The notes under the pieces were generated by a model. It saw only the letters and a list, made by a program, of their open reading frames with translations, searched no databases and was not told the DNA's origin. From IMG/VR virus record IMGVR_UViG_3300025671_000173, positions 1 to 39,194 of that record: 39,194 nucleotides of DNA. The stretch is one strand, 5' to 3'. This document shows, piece by piece, positions 9,001 through 17,056 of this stretch (its first letter is position 1; each line of letters starts with the position of its first letter). Source of the stretch: a virus. A program made the position numbers and the translations under genes.

Positions 9001-11794
9001 ATCTCATAAGTACTAATGGTTTAAATACATTTCTTGTATAAAAATTAGCTAAGTTAGTAAAGAAATTATTTTCTAATCTTTTAACAGATATAGCACCAGC
9101 TTCAAAAGGATTAGGTAAATCATCTGGGTTTTTAGCCCAAGGTGCATGATATTTTAACCATTGTTTAGTATCGTATGTGAAACTAGACCTAACATATACA
9201 CCCTCCCCTATTTCTTTATACGGTTTAAACATTCTTCCCATAGCTTTATCTAATAATCTATAATCCAGTAGGGGAGCAATGTTATCTTGCATTTCATCAA
9301 ATAAAGATGCAGTCATTGTTTGTACTACTTTTTTATTATTAAATATTGCTTCACCATCATCATTAATTTCATATCCATGAAAACCAGAACCTATGTTTGG
9401 AAGTATCTTTTTATTTTTACCTGTAGAATATATTTTCATTTTACTTTGACCTTCAAACATTTCTTTAGCAGCTTTAGCTACATATTCCCAGTTACCACCA
9501 CGTGCTGCAATTAATTGGACATCTCTTTGTGCTTGTGTATTAGCAAAACTTCTTAAAGCTTGTTTATCCATTGCATCAATAGAAGAAAATTCTTTTAATA
9601 TTTTTGATGCTTCTGTAGGGTCATATCCATTAATTTGTAAATGAGATGCAAGTTGTCTATAACCTACTTCAATATTACTTAAAGGTATTCCCATTTCAGG
9701 AACTACACCTAACATCTTTCTAAAGTAAGGATTGTATGTAGAGTTAAAGTTAGAACTAAAACCTAAATATCTTTCAAATTCAGGTAACTCTAATCCTTTT
9801 TCTACATCTACTTGTCTATATCTAGCTACGCTATCCATTTTATCTACTACTTCATCAACAGAATCTTCTACTCTTAATAATCTTGTAGGTTGTTTTCTAT
9901 AAAGAACTTCACGTACACTTCTAGTTTTTTCACCAGCCCAGCTACCAAATGTTCTATAAGCAGCATTAGGATTAATACCAGATTGGCGTAATGCTTTGTT
10001 AACTACTAATGAACCTGTCTTAGGTAACATTTTTCCAGGTAATGTATAAGGAATTAATTGTCCAGCTTCATCTTTAATTGAATATCCTGACTTACTAATT
10101 AAATCACCAAACATACTTTGTATTTTTGTCCAGTCAGTTTCTGTTGCTATTTCATCTCTAATTTGATATGGAAGATGTTTAGTAATTGGATTAGTTGCTA
10201 AATAAAATAAATCATCTTCTGTTGTAGCAGCTAACGATTTAAAAAAAGCTACATTAGTAGGCTGGTTTAATATTTCGTCAGATGTTAATTGAAAAAATCT
10301 TGGTACTCTACCAAATAATGTACTTTCTTTTTTAATCTTTTTTAAACTCTTTTTAACAGCACGTCTATCTTTAACATATTCTTTATTTTTAATAAAACGT
10401 CCAGCATCATCTTGATATTTAGCTAAGTTACCTGTACCTGTTAATCCATCAATTTCATCAGCTACAGTTTCTAAAATATCATCAGCCATAGCTCTAGGAT
10501 TTATTTTTATAGATTTACCTGTTTTTTTAATACGTCCCATTTGTACTAAGTCAAATGCTTGATTAGTTCCACGTAATCCACGTATTAAATTTTTAGCACC
10601 TTTAACACCTTTACCAGCAAATACTTCAGGTAAAATTTGATAACCAGCATCAGTTAATCCTGACAATACTTCAAATGCTTTTGTACCTGGTTCATAAAAT
10701 TCAGAAGCTGTTACTTTACCTGGTGAGTATTCCATAAGAATATTTTTATTAGCCCAATCTGGTCTGTAATAATCTTGTTCTGTTTGTCCAGCCCAAAAAT
10801 ATCTTTGTCTTGCTCTACCTGCATAAAAGTTTATTTTGTTTGGGTTATATGCAGATGTGTAATGTATTTCACCATTTTCATCAAATTGTTTAATTGGTTC
10901 ACCAATATGCTTGTAAATAAAATCACTAGCTTGTGTTGGTGTCATACCATAATTTTGTGTTAAATCTATGTAGTATGGTGTATTTTCAGCTTTAATACTT
11001 TCTAAAGTTATTTTTGTAGCTCTATCAAAGTTAAGTGGTTTACCTTGTATAACATTACGAAACATATTAGCTAATATTGGTTCTCCACCCATATCATGTG
11101 CTTCTTGTAACATATCAATAAATTTTCCTATATTACCTGCACCACCTAAATCTTTACCTAATCCTTCTACAGATGTATTACTTAAATCAATTTGCAACAT
11201 ACTTTGTGCTTTAGAAGGTGAATAACCATCTCTAAGTAATTTATCGTATGCACGTATATCTCTAAGATATGCTTGTGACCTACCAACTTTCATTGGTTGT
11301 CCAGGTGCTAATGCATTAACTGCACTAGATATAACAGACCATTTACCTGATGGACCTATTGTTTGAAATACAGCATCTAAAGCAGCAAATGCCCATACAC
11401 CGTATTGAACATCTCCTGGTTTAGCTCCACCTGGAAATAAACCTGCTGTTAACAAATCACCAATACTCATTTTCATATTATCTTCTGTATGTTCGTATTG
11501 ATATTGTTGTTGTAACTCTTGCCAAATTTTAGCTTCGTTATAAATACGATTATTTGATATTTCTTGTGCTATTACTTTATTAGCTTGAAAGTTAGGGTCT
11601 ACTCCTGCTAATGATAATGATGCAATTACATCTGCAGGCATTTCAGGAAATCTTTCTGCATAAGTTTGTAGGTCCTGTTGTATTAAATTGTTTTGTTCTA
11701 TTGCACCTTTGTATAAACCAACTTGTGCATCATCTCTATTAACACCACGTAAAATATCGTAGTATTGATTTCGGTCATATAAAATAAAACCCAT
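6071..11794 (-). CDS. Giant virion protein, 1907 aa (probable internal or ejected protein)
   Basis: The largest gene in the window, one uninterrupted frame of 5.7 kb with no frameshift. Mostly alpha-helical; around residues 930-970 is a stretch rich in aromatic and hydrophobic residues (FYTRNVFKPLVLMRFAFFTR, then EEQARIAVKGL), possibly membrane-interacting. I saw no convincing lysozyme, protease, ADP-ribosyltransferase or polymerase signature, but could not search. Position between portal-linked genes and scaffold, and large helical content, match ejected internal proteins of podoviruses or very large head proteins of actinobacterial phages. A tape measure is less likely since tape measures sit in tail modules. 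The start overlaps the upstream stop by one base. Confidence 0.7.
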   Translation of the reverse strand: MGFILYDRNQYYDILRGVNRDDAQVGLYKGAIEQNNLIQQDLQTYAERFPEMPADVIASLSLAGVDPNFQANKVIAQEISNNRIYNEAKIWQELQQQYQYEHTEDNMKMSIGDLLTAGLFPGGAKPGDVQYGVWAFAALDAVFQTIGPSGKWSVISSAVNALAPGQPMKVGRSQAYLRDIRAYDKLLRDGYSPSKAQSMLQIDLSNTSVEGLGKDLGGAGNIGKFIDMLQEAHDMGGEPILANMFRNVIQGKPLNFDRATKITLESIKAENTPYYIDLTQNYGMTPTQASDFIYKHIGEPIKQFDENGEIHYTSAYNPNKINFYAGRARQRYFWAGQTEQDYYRPDWANKNILMEYSPGKVTASEFYEPGTKAFEVLSGLTDAGYQILPEVFAGKGVKGAKNLIRGLRGTNQAFDLVQMGRIKKTGKSIKINPRAMADDILETVADEIDGLTGTGNLAKYQDDAGRFIKNKEYVKDRRAVKKSLKKIKKESTLFGRVPRFFQLTSDEILNQPTNVAFFKSLAATTEDDLFYLATNPITKHLPYQIRDEIATETDWTKIQSMFGDLISKSGYSIKDEAGQLIPYTLPGKMLPKTGSLVVNKALRQSGINPNAAYRTFGSWAGEKTRSVREVLYRKQPTRLLRVEDSVDEVVDKMDSVARYRQVDVEKGLELPEFERYLGFSSNFNSTYNPYFRKMLGVVPEMGIPLSNIEVGYRQLASHLQINGYDPTEASKILKEFSSIDAMDKQALRSFANTQAQRDVQLIAARGGNWEYVAKAAKEMFEGQSKMKIYSTGKNKKILPNIGSGFHGYEINDDGEAIFNNKKVVQTMTASLFDEMQDNIAPLLDYRLLDKAMGRMFKPYKEIGEGVYVRSSFTYDTKQWLKYHAPWAKNPDDLPNPFEAGAISVKRLENNFFTNLANFYTRNVFKPLVLMRFAFFTRVFLEEQARIAVKGLSGFYNKPHEYLQWVFAHNPNSKVGAMLEKVSLGKYTKAKQNNDAVEFLMQEEVIEAMQKTFRPNDIADARGRKQNKYLEYLAKDKSELTIDQIAESMYAELRHLRNDPIARQVAKFGYGSKELNEWLLSPAGREARIQLIKYGGNKWSEILRDGSVTLDQHLQFLESRIRISAGGQISEGKDIFKQADGTYQYKLRLNTNTGNQNIRKMIGEGTLAKFGTDGVDEKNVIEFFSSEENLLKKFKKSKVLDELKLYYNKQDGLDPGMMTITRNLADESTDKNFLGMFQDGMDIFYQTVFDHLMTKPIGILNRSTTFKQFRWMYVGERFADFTPRLRKQFIKEAKDAAVPKKIIDELTGASKLYKPGKIDDYEAMNIESKAYALAGVKELLYDTKQRHTISDKLVNVFPFAEVWFEVFQTWGKLLAQNPYVLRKGHVGFRGGSAADALGSSSNDGFFVANPQDPQEDMFVMPFGGFMSSLIFDDELSGGEQQVQISPRGYVQGVNLLGQGFVPGPNPFVGFALNKVLPPIETASTKLGAEYGWANSLEKTLFGEFPPPEKLTDVFSISPVYKKLNAWLLGADEFDVISDASTEAERMRAKATIDLYRWGVSAGEPERLYKAGKLDKYINKLYPGLSVNELNKGEIENAYLEYAKVKSGTLFGFQFIYQFFGPTGFQPEYFIDDKQGNLWGQAVLYEEYVRIKEKNEGNDVATYNEFLELYGVEHPYLLSPRTQSETGKQPYSVRVQQFQKENADIFSTLKVSGYYLNIDNPYEEKNYNDIIREKNLLSPDQYRRAVNDTIGFFRYKTFTKNLDKTTIPSVKKTVIKRLYREQLKEALPGFQADEYGLLSPPATMDIFNEMREYWTTNPKIMEFAAAQGFAEALVKWEEAEQLSIQYSPTRNKDWWLTSDDVRAKALRLWMYNEANGIIENYPDFWAVWTGVMLKLYRDDQEYLDYLPEG

Positions 11795-12183
11795 TAGTAA
11801 ACCTGTCTGTTATTAATAATTTCTAATATGACAGGTGATGGGTTTATTTGATATATTGCCTCCAGTATTGTATCTACGTTATCTTGTATTTTATTTGGAC
11901 CTGGTCCTGGACCTATAGGTAATCCAGCTGTAGCTGGTTCTCCTGGTCTTTCGGTAGGTGCAAAAACATTTGGTGCAGGAATATTAGATTGTTGCATTGG
12001 TAATGGTGCAGCTTGTTGTTGTGCAACAAATGCTTTATTTTCACCGTAATCAGCGTCAGGAAGCCTTCTAAGAGGTTGTTTAGCACTTCCTGGACCTCCG
12101 TCAGTTCTTTGCCCACCTTGTGGTGTAGCTACTGCTGCAGGGTTATTTGGTTGTCTGTAACCACCTCGTCTACTCTTTGCCAT
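11794..12183 (-). CDS. Proline/glycine-rich head-module protein, 129 aa
   Basis: A largely disordered protein. It has a basic, Gly/Pro-rich N-terminus (MAKSRRGGYRQPNNPAAV), a Gln/Pro middle with FAPTERPGEPATAG, and a helical C-terminal segment (about 100-129, DNVDTILEAIYQINPSPVIL). Short proteins of this style, with a similar SRRGGYRQP start and APTERP motif, recur next to portal genes in actinobacterial phages as far as I recall; this is one reason for the host suggestion. Function unknown. It overlaps the preceding 52-aa gene by 14 nt and the following giant gene by one base. Confidence 0.65.
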   Translation of the reverse strand: MAKSRRGGYRQPNNPAAVATPQGGQRTDGGPGSAKQPLRRLPDADYGENKAFVAQQQAAPLPMQQSNIPAPNVFAPTERPGEPATAGLPIGPGPGPNKIQDNVDTILEAIYQINPSPVILEIINNRQVY

Positions 12184-12328
12184 AAAACTCCTTTGTAATC
12201 AAAATAATAATACCTGGCATAGGTGTTATGTATTCAACTACCGATTCAGATAATATATCTAATTCGTCTGTAACACCATATTCTGCATACACCATATCCC
12301 AAAAATCTACATCATATTTATCTTGCAT
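12170..12328 (-). CDS. Small acidic protein after the portal, 52 aa
   Basis: Begins with ATG at 12328, one base after the portal stop codon, and ends overlapping the next gene by 14 nt. Acidic N-terminal half (MQDKYDVDFWDMVYAEYGV), hydrophobic C-terminal half (PMPGIIILITKEF). A longer in-frame reading to 12370 would sit inside the portal gene and lacks support. Tight packing in the late operon supports a real gene. Function unknown; small genes between portal and internal proteins are common in this gene order. Confidence 0.6.
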   Translation of the reverse strand: MQDKYDVDFWDMVYAEYGVTDELDILSESVVEYITPMPGIIILITKEFYGKE

Positions 12329-12329
12329 G

Positions 12330-14108
12330 TTACATTCCAAAAGCTTGAGCCATTGTAGGTATACCGCCACCCATTTGTTGTTGCATCATTTGTTGTTGTA
12401 TCATCATTTCTTCTTCAGGTGTCATCTGAGGTTCTTGTGGTGTATAAAACTGTTTCATAATATCTGTTATAGCTGAAGGATACTCGTAAATAGCTATAGC
12501 AGCCATTGTTGCTGCAGGGTCACCTTGAGCAGACCTAGCTAAAATAGAATCAAATAAAACTTGTTCAGCTTTATTTTTACGTATACGTTCTTGTACTTTA
12601 GCTATGTTTTCTAAACCATCAATGTTATCTTGTAATGTTTCTACGTCTATAACACCTGCTTGCAATAATTGCAACCCAGTTACAATTTTTTGTGGTTCAT
12701 CAAATCCAGCCATAACACCATAGATACGTCTAGTTTTAAAGTCACCACCAATATCATTAAGTGGTTGATAGTTTTCAGAAAAAGCAGAACCATTTAAGAA
12801 ACCAGCCATAGGTTTTTTACTAATACCCATAGAGTAAGAAAGTACTACATCCATTTCTAATCTCTTATGGTCCATCTCTACTAATGATTGTTTAAATATA
12901 TCCCTATACTCAGAAATCATTAAAGACATAGTACTGTTAAGTTCTGATAGTCCAGCACCAGTAACAAAGCTATTAGGTGATTGGCTATCGTCAGTTACAG
13001 GATATCCACCAACCATACGCAATTGTCTTTCTAATCTATCTATCTGTTGAAATAATTGATATGGAATATTATTCATTGGTTTAGAAACTTGTGTACCAGG
13101 AGCTAGATAATTGACCGCAAATCTACCTTTTCTGTATTGACCGGATTCTATCTCTCCTGATATGTTAGTTTCTGTAAACACAGAATCTTCCATGGCTATT
13201 GCCGACATAATGTTAATTTTTGCCATCATTGCCATCAAACCTATTACATGGTCATATTGTCCTTTTAATTGGTCAAATGATACACGTTTCATAAATACAA
13301 ATGGTGGTGTAGATAATACGTTAGGTATAAAGTCTAAAATCATATTACGCTCTGGAAATACTACATAAGTACCACCCATGTCATAATATTCAATAACTCT
13401 TACACCAGAGTATGTGTTATCTTCCCAACCTTGTTCTCTGTTGTTCTCATAAGATAAAAATGGTGTAGCTGTATCTGTTTGTGCGTCTTGTGCATCTTCA
13501 TCTTGTTTTAAAATTTCTTTTGCAAACTCAGGATATATCTGTGCAAGTTTATATCTAGGTATACGTCTTAGTACTGCTAATTCTCTTGGTTTTTGGTCTG
13601 GTCCAAAGTTTCCTGGAAATGTATCATAAGGGTCACGTAGTTCAGCACTAGGGTAAAAGAAACCATTATTATCACGTTTAGTTGTAATAACCCAAGCACA
13701 GTAACCATAACCAGGTAACCATCTAGCTGCTTGTTGTAACTGTCCTAGTAAGTTTTGTTTTTCATCATAGTTAGTAACAATACGTTCTAGTTTTTCTGCA
13801 CGTATTTTACTTCTAGCTGAATCATTATCATTAGGAACATCAACTCTAACTTGAGGTATTCCTGAAATCTTTTGTGCAAGTCGGTCAATACCTGATTGCA
13901 ACATGTTAGGAGCTGGTAATAAATCAGCATCAGAGGTTTCCATTGTATTACCTAGTAATGCTTTTATACCATCTGCACCACCGTTGAGGATAGCTTTTAT
14001 TCTAGCTTTCTGTACTTGTCTTTCTTGTACTAACTTACCTGATGTAAGTTCAGCAGCATTTCTAACTATCTCTTTGTATGATTTGATATCTAAATTTTCT
14101 ATGCCCAT
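12330..14108 (-). CDS. Portal protein
   Basis: A 592-aa protein of typical portal length, immediately downstream of the terminase with a 10-nt overlap. It would form the dodecameric ring at one capsid vertex that passes DNA during packaging and ejection. Sequence features fit SPP1 gp6-like or podoviral portals: a helical N-terminus, a tryptophan-containing segment near 150-165 (AARWLPGYGYCAWVITTKRD), PYDTFPGNFGP around residue 180, a long helical clip/stem region, and a Met/Gln-rich C-terminal tail (EEEMMIQQQMMQQQMGGG). No start ambiguity seen. Assignment combines size, position and overall pattern; no domain search was possible. Confidence 0.85.
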   Translation of the reverse strand: MGIENLDIKSYKEIVRNAAELTSGKLVQERQVQKARIKAILNGGADGIKALLGNTMETSDADLLPAPNMLQSGIDRLAQKISGIPQVRVDVPNDNDSARSKIRAEKLERIVTNYDEKQNLLGQLQQAARWLPGYGYCAWVITTKRDNNGFFYPSAELRDPYDTFPGNFGPDQKPRELAVLRRIPRYKLAQIYPEFAKEILKQDEDAQDAQTDTATPFLSYENNREQGWEDNTYSGVRVIEYYDMGGTYVVFPERNMILDFIPNVLSTPPFVFMKRVSFDQLKGQYDHVIGLMAMMAKINIMSAIAMEDSVFTETNISGEIESGQYRKGRFAVNYLAPGTQVSKPMNNIPYQLFQQIDRLERQLRMVGGYPVTDDSQSPNSFVTGAGLSELNSTMSLMISEYRDIFKQSLVEMDHKRLEMDVVLSYSMGISKKPMAGFLNGSAFSENYQPLNDIGGDFKTRRIYGVMAGFDEPQKIVTGLQLLQAGVIDVETLQDNIDGLENIAKVQERIRKNKAEQVLFDSILARSAQGDPAATMAAIAIYEYPSAITDIMKQFYTPQEPQMTPEEEMMIQQQMMQQQMGGGIPTMAQAFGM

Positions 14109-16021
14109 GGTGCGTTATTTATCTCCGTCATCTTATAATCTCCATAACTAGGATTATAATCTAATCCCATATCAGCAGCATGCTCTTTTTGCATACGTCT
14201 AAAAACCTTCATTGGAAACCAACTAGCCATAACTATATCAGTTTTTTCCTTGTTTCGTTTAGAAACAGGTTTACCATCAAAGTATAACAGTTGTTGCCTG
14301 TATTGCTGTACTTTTGCATTTGACATACCATCACCTACAGGTAAATGTATTCTTCTATCTTCAAATAAATCTGCCATAGCACCTACACCATAAAGTGGGT
14401 CATGTTTGTTTTTACCTGTAAGATGTCCTTGTACAGTTATACCAGTACGTAATGTAAATTCTTTAATAGCAGCATCTTGTCGTATAGCAGTTTGAAATCC
14501 GTTTTCTTCTACTATCCAATGTCTACAATCGTACTCGTGTAACCATAAAGCCATTTGGTCAAGTGCAGCTCTAATACCACCACCACGTTTATTTTCTAAA
14601 TCTACTAAATACAACTCACCTCTGTATTGGTCTATACCCCAAAGTACAGATGCTTGGTAACCAGATGATGCAGGGTCAAGTCCAGCAACAAGATATAAGT
14701 TTTTATATACTTGTCCTAGTACTAAGTCAGGTCGCATACATTGGTCAATAATATTCATAGTAAAGATTTGTGTACCTTCTACATATGCTTGGTTGTAATA
14801 TACCATTTCAAATGTTTGTCTACCGCCTGTAGATTCTGCAGAATGTAATCTAGACATTAACCATTTAAAAGAACGTTTACTTGCCCATAACATACAATCA
14901 ATATGTTCATCTTCAAGATGTTCTGGTATAGCACAATCAAGTGCATGTGCAGTTTCTACTATTGATGTAAAGTTATCTGATTCAAGTAAGTGATTATATA
15001 AATCATCAGGATGTTGTCTAGAACCAATTACAACAACAGCAGTATGTTCCTCTTTACGACTTGATAATGTTGTTGTCCACCATTGTCTTGTATTTTCTCT
15101 TGCAGCAGGTTGCATTGTAGTTTGATGGTCCTCAATGTCGTCTGCAATTATTAAATCACAGTCACGAGATAATATCTTTCCACCTTTACCTACAGCAACC
15201 ATAGTTGGTGATTTAATACCTGCTACTGTTCTAGTACCTACAGTAAATTGATTTTGTGACCAGTTTTTACCAGACCTGTTATCAGGTTTAAATGTTGTAC
15301 CTGGTATACAAAAATCTTCTTGTAAATCTTGGTTAGTATCTAACACATCTAGTACAGCAGACAATGCATTTTTAGCTATATCTTCGTTACCACCTACCCA
15401 CATAATACGTATGTTAGGGTTTTTACATATCTGATATACAGCAAAGTGTATTAACAATTCAGTCTTTCCATGTCGTGGGGGTGACAGTATCAATAATTCT
15501 TTACCGTTATCTATAGAATCTATAATGTTATTAATCCAGTTCTCATGAAAGTCAGCGGTTTCGTAGTGTTTACCTAGTTCGGTTCGAAAATATTTGTGTC
15601 GGAAGTTAGAAAAATTTTTTAATGATTCTTTGGCATCTTGGCTTAATTCCCAATCTTCTGCAGCTACTTCGTTCCTAGTATCAATCTTGTAGGCACCAAG
15701 CATGCGACTGACAGTAGCAGAAGTGCAGCCAAGGAGGGAAGCTGCGTGTGCTACTGTCATATCGCCAGTTGCAACCTCATCAGCTATACCTTCACTTACG
15801 AAAGCTCGGTAATACTGTCCTCGTCTAACGGAAGCATAGTCGCCTTCGTCAGACTTACGTTCAATATTAATAGGTTTTGGGTCTGCTGTCTTGTTATGTC
15901 TACTATCTCTAGCAAACTGTCTTTTTTGACAAGTGGGGGTGCAGAATTTGCGTTGTTTCCCCTTTAATTTTTTCCTGCAACCCTCTGCTATACAGATTAC
16001 ATTTTTATTGGTATCTACCAT
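14099..16021 (-). CDS. terL: Terminase large subunit with N-terminal zinc finger and helix-turn-helix
   Basis: A packaging motor of 640 aa. Residues 10-31 form a CX4CX11CX3C zinc-finger-like motif (C10, C15, C27, C31). Residues about 89-112 (TVAHAASLLGCTSATVSRML) look like a helix-turn-helix. The ATPase has Walker A SPPRHGKT at 180-187 and Walker B CDLIIADDIED at 288-298. The RNase H-like nuclease has GLDPASSG (D449), VEEN (E505/E506) and KTDIVMA (D595). The N-terminal 130 residues exceed the usual core and may provide the DNA recognition normally supplied by a separate small subunit, which I do not see in this window. First gene of the leftward late unit, 31 nt or so after the predicted start of transcription. 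Confidence 0.93.
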   Translation of the reverse strand: MVDTNKNVICIAEGCRKKLKGKQRKFCTPTCQKRQFARDSRHNKTADPKPINIERKSDEGDYASVRRGQYYRAFVSEGIADEVATGDMTVAHAASLLGCTSATVSRMLGAYKIDTRNEVAAEDWELSQDAKESLKNFSNFRHKYFRTELGKHYETADFHENWINNIIDSIDNGKELLILSPPRHGKTELLIHFAVYQICKNPNIRIMWVGGNEDIAKNALSAVLDVLDTNQDLQEDFCIPGTTFKPDNRSGKNWSQNQFTVGTRTVAGIKSPTMVAVGKGGKILSRDCDLIIADDIEDHQTTMQPAARENTRQWWTTTLSSRKEEHTAVVVIGSRQHPDDLYNHLLESDNFTSIVETAHALDCAIPEHLEDEHIDCMLWASKRSFKWLMSRLHSAESTGGRQTFEMVYYNQAYVEGTQIFTMNIIDQCMRPDLVLGQVYKNLYLVAGLDPASSGYQASVLWGIDQYRGELYLVDLENKRGGGIRAALDQMALWLHEYDCRHWIVEENGFQTAIRQDAAIKEFTLRTGITVQGHLTGKNKHDPLYGVGAMADLFEDRRIHLPVGDGMSNAKVQQYRQQLLYFDGKPVSKRNKEKTDIVMASWFPMKVFRRMQKEHAADMGLDYNPSYGDYKMTEINNAPWA

Positions 16022-16059
16022 TATTTAACTATCTTTCATTAGATGTTTGTATAGTGAGA

Positions 16060-16088
16060 ATTATATGCTATAGTTCAGTTAATTACAA
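16060..16088 (-). promoter_or_regulatory. Late promoter (leftward) for the head module
   Basis: On the minus strand, TTGTAA (16088-16083), a 17-bp spacer and a perfect TATAAT (16065-16060) give a near-ideal sigma70-type promoter. Transcription would start near 16052, about 30 nt before the terminase ATG at 16021. No other good leftward promoter was seen before the terminase. Confidence 0.7.
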
Positions 16089-16385
16089 ACACTAAACCAT
16101 AGTATTTTGTAACAGGTAAAGCGGTGACCGGGACATCAAAAGCTGCTCACAGGTAAAACTGTACACTAGAAAGACAAAGGCAGTACCCAAGAACACTAGA
16201 AAAGGTTTAGTCAGCATCAATAAAGACTATGCCCGCTCACGCCCATTCTTACTGGGTTTCTACAGAAATTACCAGCATATTTTCTAGACCTTACGTACTA
16301 TAATGAGTAGGTCAACATTGACATATGCTAGTCAAAGGTTATATGTACAGAGATAAATGAATAGTATGTATAAAATATTTATGTA
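16089..16385. other. Gene-free divergent control region (possible origin or regulatory RNA)
   Basis: Roughly 300 nt between leftward late and rightward early transcription, with no ORF. It is less AT-rich than its surroundings around 16120-16260. It has short direct repeats (ACACTAGAAA at 16173 and 16194; ACAGGTAAA near 16112 and 16150), an 8-bp long-range pairing CTAGAAAA (16196-16203) with TTTTCTAG (16280-16287), an inner TAGTC/GACTA hairpin (16208-16229), and a CCCA/TGGG hairpin (16242-16256). It also holds a TATAAT at 16299-16304 without a good -35 box. A replication origin, operators or a leader RNA are all possible; none is proven. Confidence 0.4.
16318..16345 (+). promoter_or_regulatory. 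Early promoter (rightward)
   Basis: Consensus TTGACA (16318-16323), a 16-bp spacer and TATATG (16340-16345) lie upstream of the whole plus-strand early module. A start near 16352 would place the first family hairpin (16386-16439) about 35 nt into the transcript. The -35 box is perfect; the -10 box is moderate. Confidence 0.6.
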
Positions 16386-16439
16386 TATATGTCTATATCC
16401 TTCTGCTGTCCTATAGGACAGAAGGATATAGTACATATA
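16386..16439 (+). repeat. Family hairpin H0
   Basis: Basal helix TATATGT/ACATATA (7 bp, 1-nt bulge), perfect 13-bp middle helix CTATATCCTTCTG/CAGAAGGATATAG, then a 13-nt terminal segment CTGTCCTATAGGA in which CTG forms a bulge and TCC/GGA an inner stem. No clear ribosome binding site follows, so this founder-like copy may sit in the untranslated leader. It lacks a U-run after the stem, so it does not look like an intrinsic terminator. Confidence 0.75.
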
Positions 16440-16508
16440 TAAATTAAAATATACCTATATGTAGTTTAATTACTTACCTATGAAGTTATATGAAATCTAT
16501 ATATTATG

Positions 16509-16563
16509 TATCCTTCTAATAAAGACTTGTTGACTTAAAAGTCAAGTCTTTATAGAAAGGATA
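16509..16563 (+). repeat. Family hairpin H1 (includes the ribosome binding site)
   Basis: Middle helix ATAAAGACTTG/CAAGTCTTTAT (11 bp), terminal segment TTGACTTAAAAGT with bulge TTG and inner ACTT/AAGT. The basal helix TATCCTT/AAGGATA (7 bp) uses the AAAGGA ribosome binding site of the next small gene (ATG at 16566). Folding of the basal helix would therefore hide the site. Confidence 0.78.
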
Positions 16564-16565
16564 AT

Positions 16566-16664
16566 ATGAATAAAAATAAAAAGTATGTTGATACTAATAA
16601 ATGCAATAAGAATAAATTTCAAGATACTTATTGTTATATATGCGATATTGTTCACATTGCTTAA
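16566..16664 (+). CDS. Small Cys/His-rich protein, 32 aa
   Basis: A tiny frame starting 3 nt after hairpin H1, with AAAGGAT at 5-6 nt before ATG. The product MNKNKKYVDTNKCNKNKFQD followed by TYCYICDIVHIA is basic with Cys13, a CYIC pair and a His, resembling a partial zinc knuckle. It is the first of a run of very short Cys-containing proteins. Supported by the ribosome binding site and by its place between two family hairpins; coding reality is not certain at this length. Confidence 0.5.
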   Translation: MNKNKKYVDTNKCNKNKFQDTYCYICDIVHIA

Positions 16665-16665
16665 T

Positions 16666-16712
16666 TATCACTCAGTATTCTGCTGACTTAAAAGTCAGAA
16701 TACTGACTGATA
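16666..16712 (+). repeat. Family hairpin H2
   Basis: Basal TATCA/TGATA (5 bp), a C-C mismatch, middle helix TCAGTATTCTG/CAGAATACTGA (11 bp) and terminal segment CTGACTTAAAAGT, in which CTG is bulged and ACTT/AAGT pair. It begins two bases after a small gene and precedes the ribosome binding site at about 16738 of the 74-aa gene. Confidence 0.82.
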
Positions 16713-16749
16713 CTTAATGTATCTTTATCTATAAAAGAAAGGAAATAAA

Positions 16750-16974
16750 ATGGATAAATTTAATAACAAAAAAGTATGTCGTGTATGTAAGCGAGAAATC
16801 GTCTTTAAGAAAGACGCATACTGGAAACCAGCTAAAAATGGAGTAACATATCCATTAAATATACACTATGGTGCTTGCACAGAAAGTGTATATCTTAATG
16901 GCTTAGACGCTTGGAAAGTTTCTAAGCAAGAACTTACACGTCTAGATAAATTACAATTAGCACTATTTAGATAA
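16750..16974 (+). CDS. Small zinc-finger-like protein, 74 aa
   Basis: Starts after GAAAGGA (7 nt spacing). It has CRVC at residues 10-13, then a basic region and a further Cys near residue 43 next to His40 (IHYGAC), giving a possible C-C-H-C zinc site. The C-terminal half is helical and basic (KVSKQELTRLDKLQLALF). Family not recognised; small Cys-rich early proteins in phages often bind host transcription or translation factors, but nothing here identifies a partner. It is framed by hairpins H2 and H3. Confidence 0.72.
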   Translation: MDKFNNKKVCRVCKREIVFKKDAYWKPAKNGVTYPLNIHYGACTESVYLNGLDAWKVSKQELTRLDKLQLALFR

Positions 16975-16975
16975 T

Positions 16976-17022
16976 TATCTAACTGCCTTCAGCAGACTCT
17001 TGAGTCTGAAGGCAGATAGATA
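16976..17022 (+). repeat. Family hairpin H3
   Basis: Basal TATCTA/TAGATA (6 bp), A-A mismatch, middle helix CTGCCTTCAG/CTGAAGGCAG (10 bp), terminal segment CAGACTCTTGAGT with CAG bulged and ACTC/GAGT paired around TT. Relative to the H1/H2 sequences both inner strands have changed together (ACTT/AAGT to ACTC/GAGT), a compensatory change. A GAAAGGA site and a 5-codon frame (ATG at 17040) follow. Confidence 0.82.
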
Positions 17023-17056
17023 CTTATTAGAAAGGATATATGAAAGTAAGTATATA

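Noticed and set aside
6071-11794. N4-type virion RNA polymerase in the 1907-aa protein
   Set aside because: I could not find polymerase motifs with the right spacing; size alone is not evidence.
16459-16560. 17-codon frame after H0 (MKLYEIYILCILLIKTC, starting near 16488)
   Set aside because: Lacks a ribosome binding site and runs into hairpin H1; too short to support.
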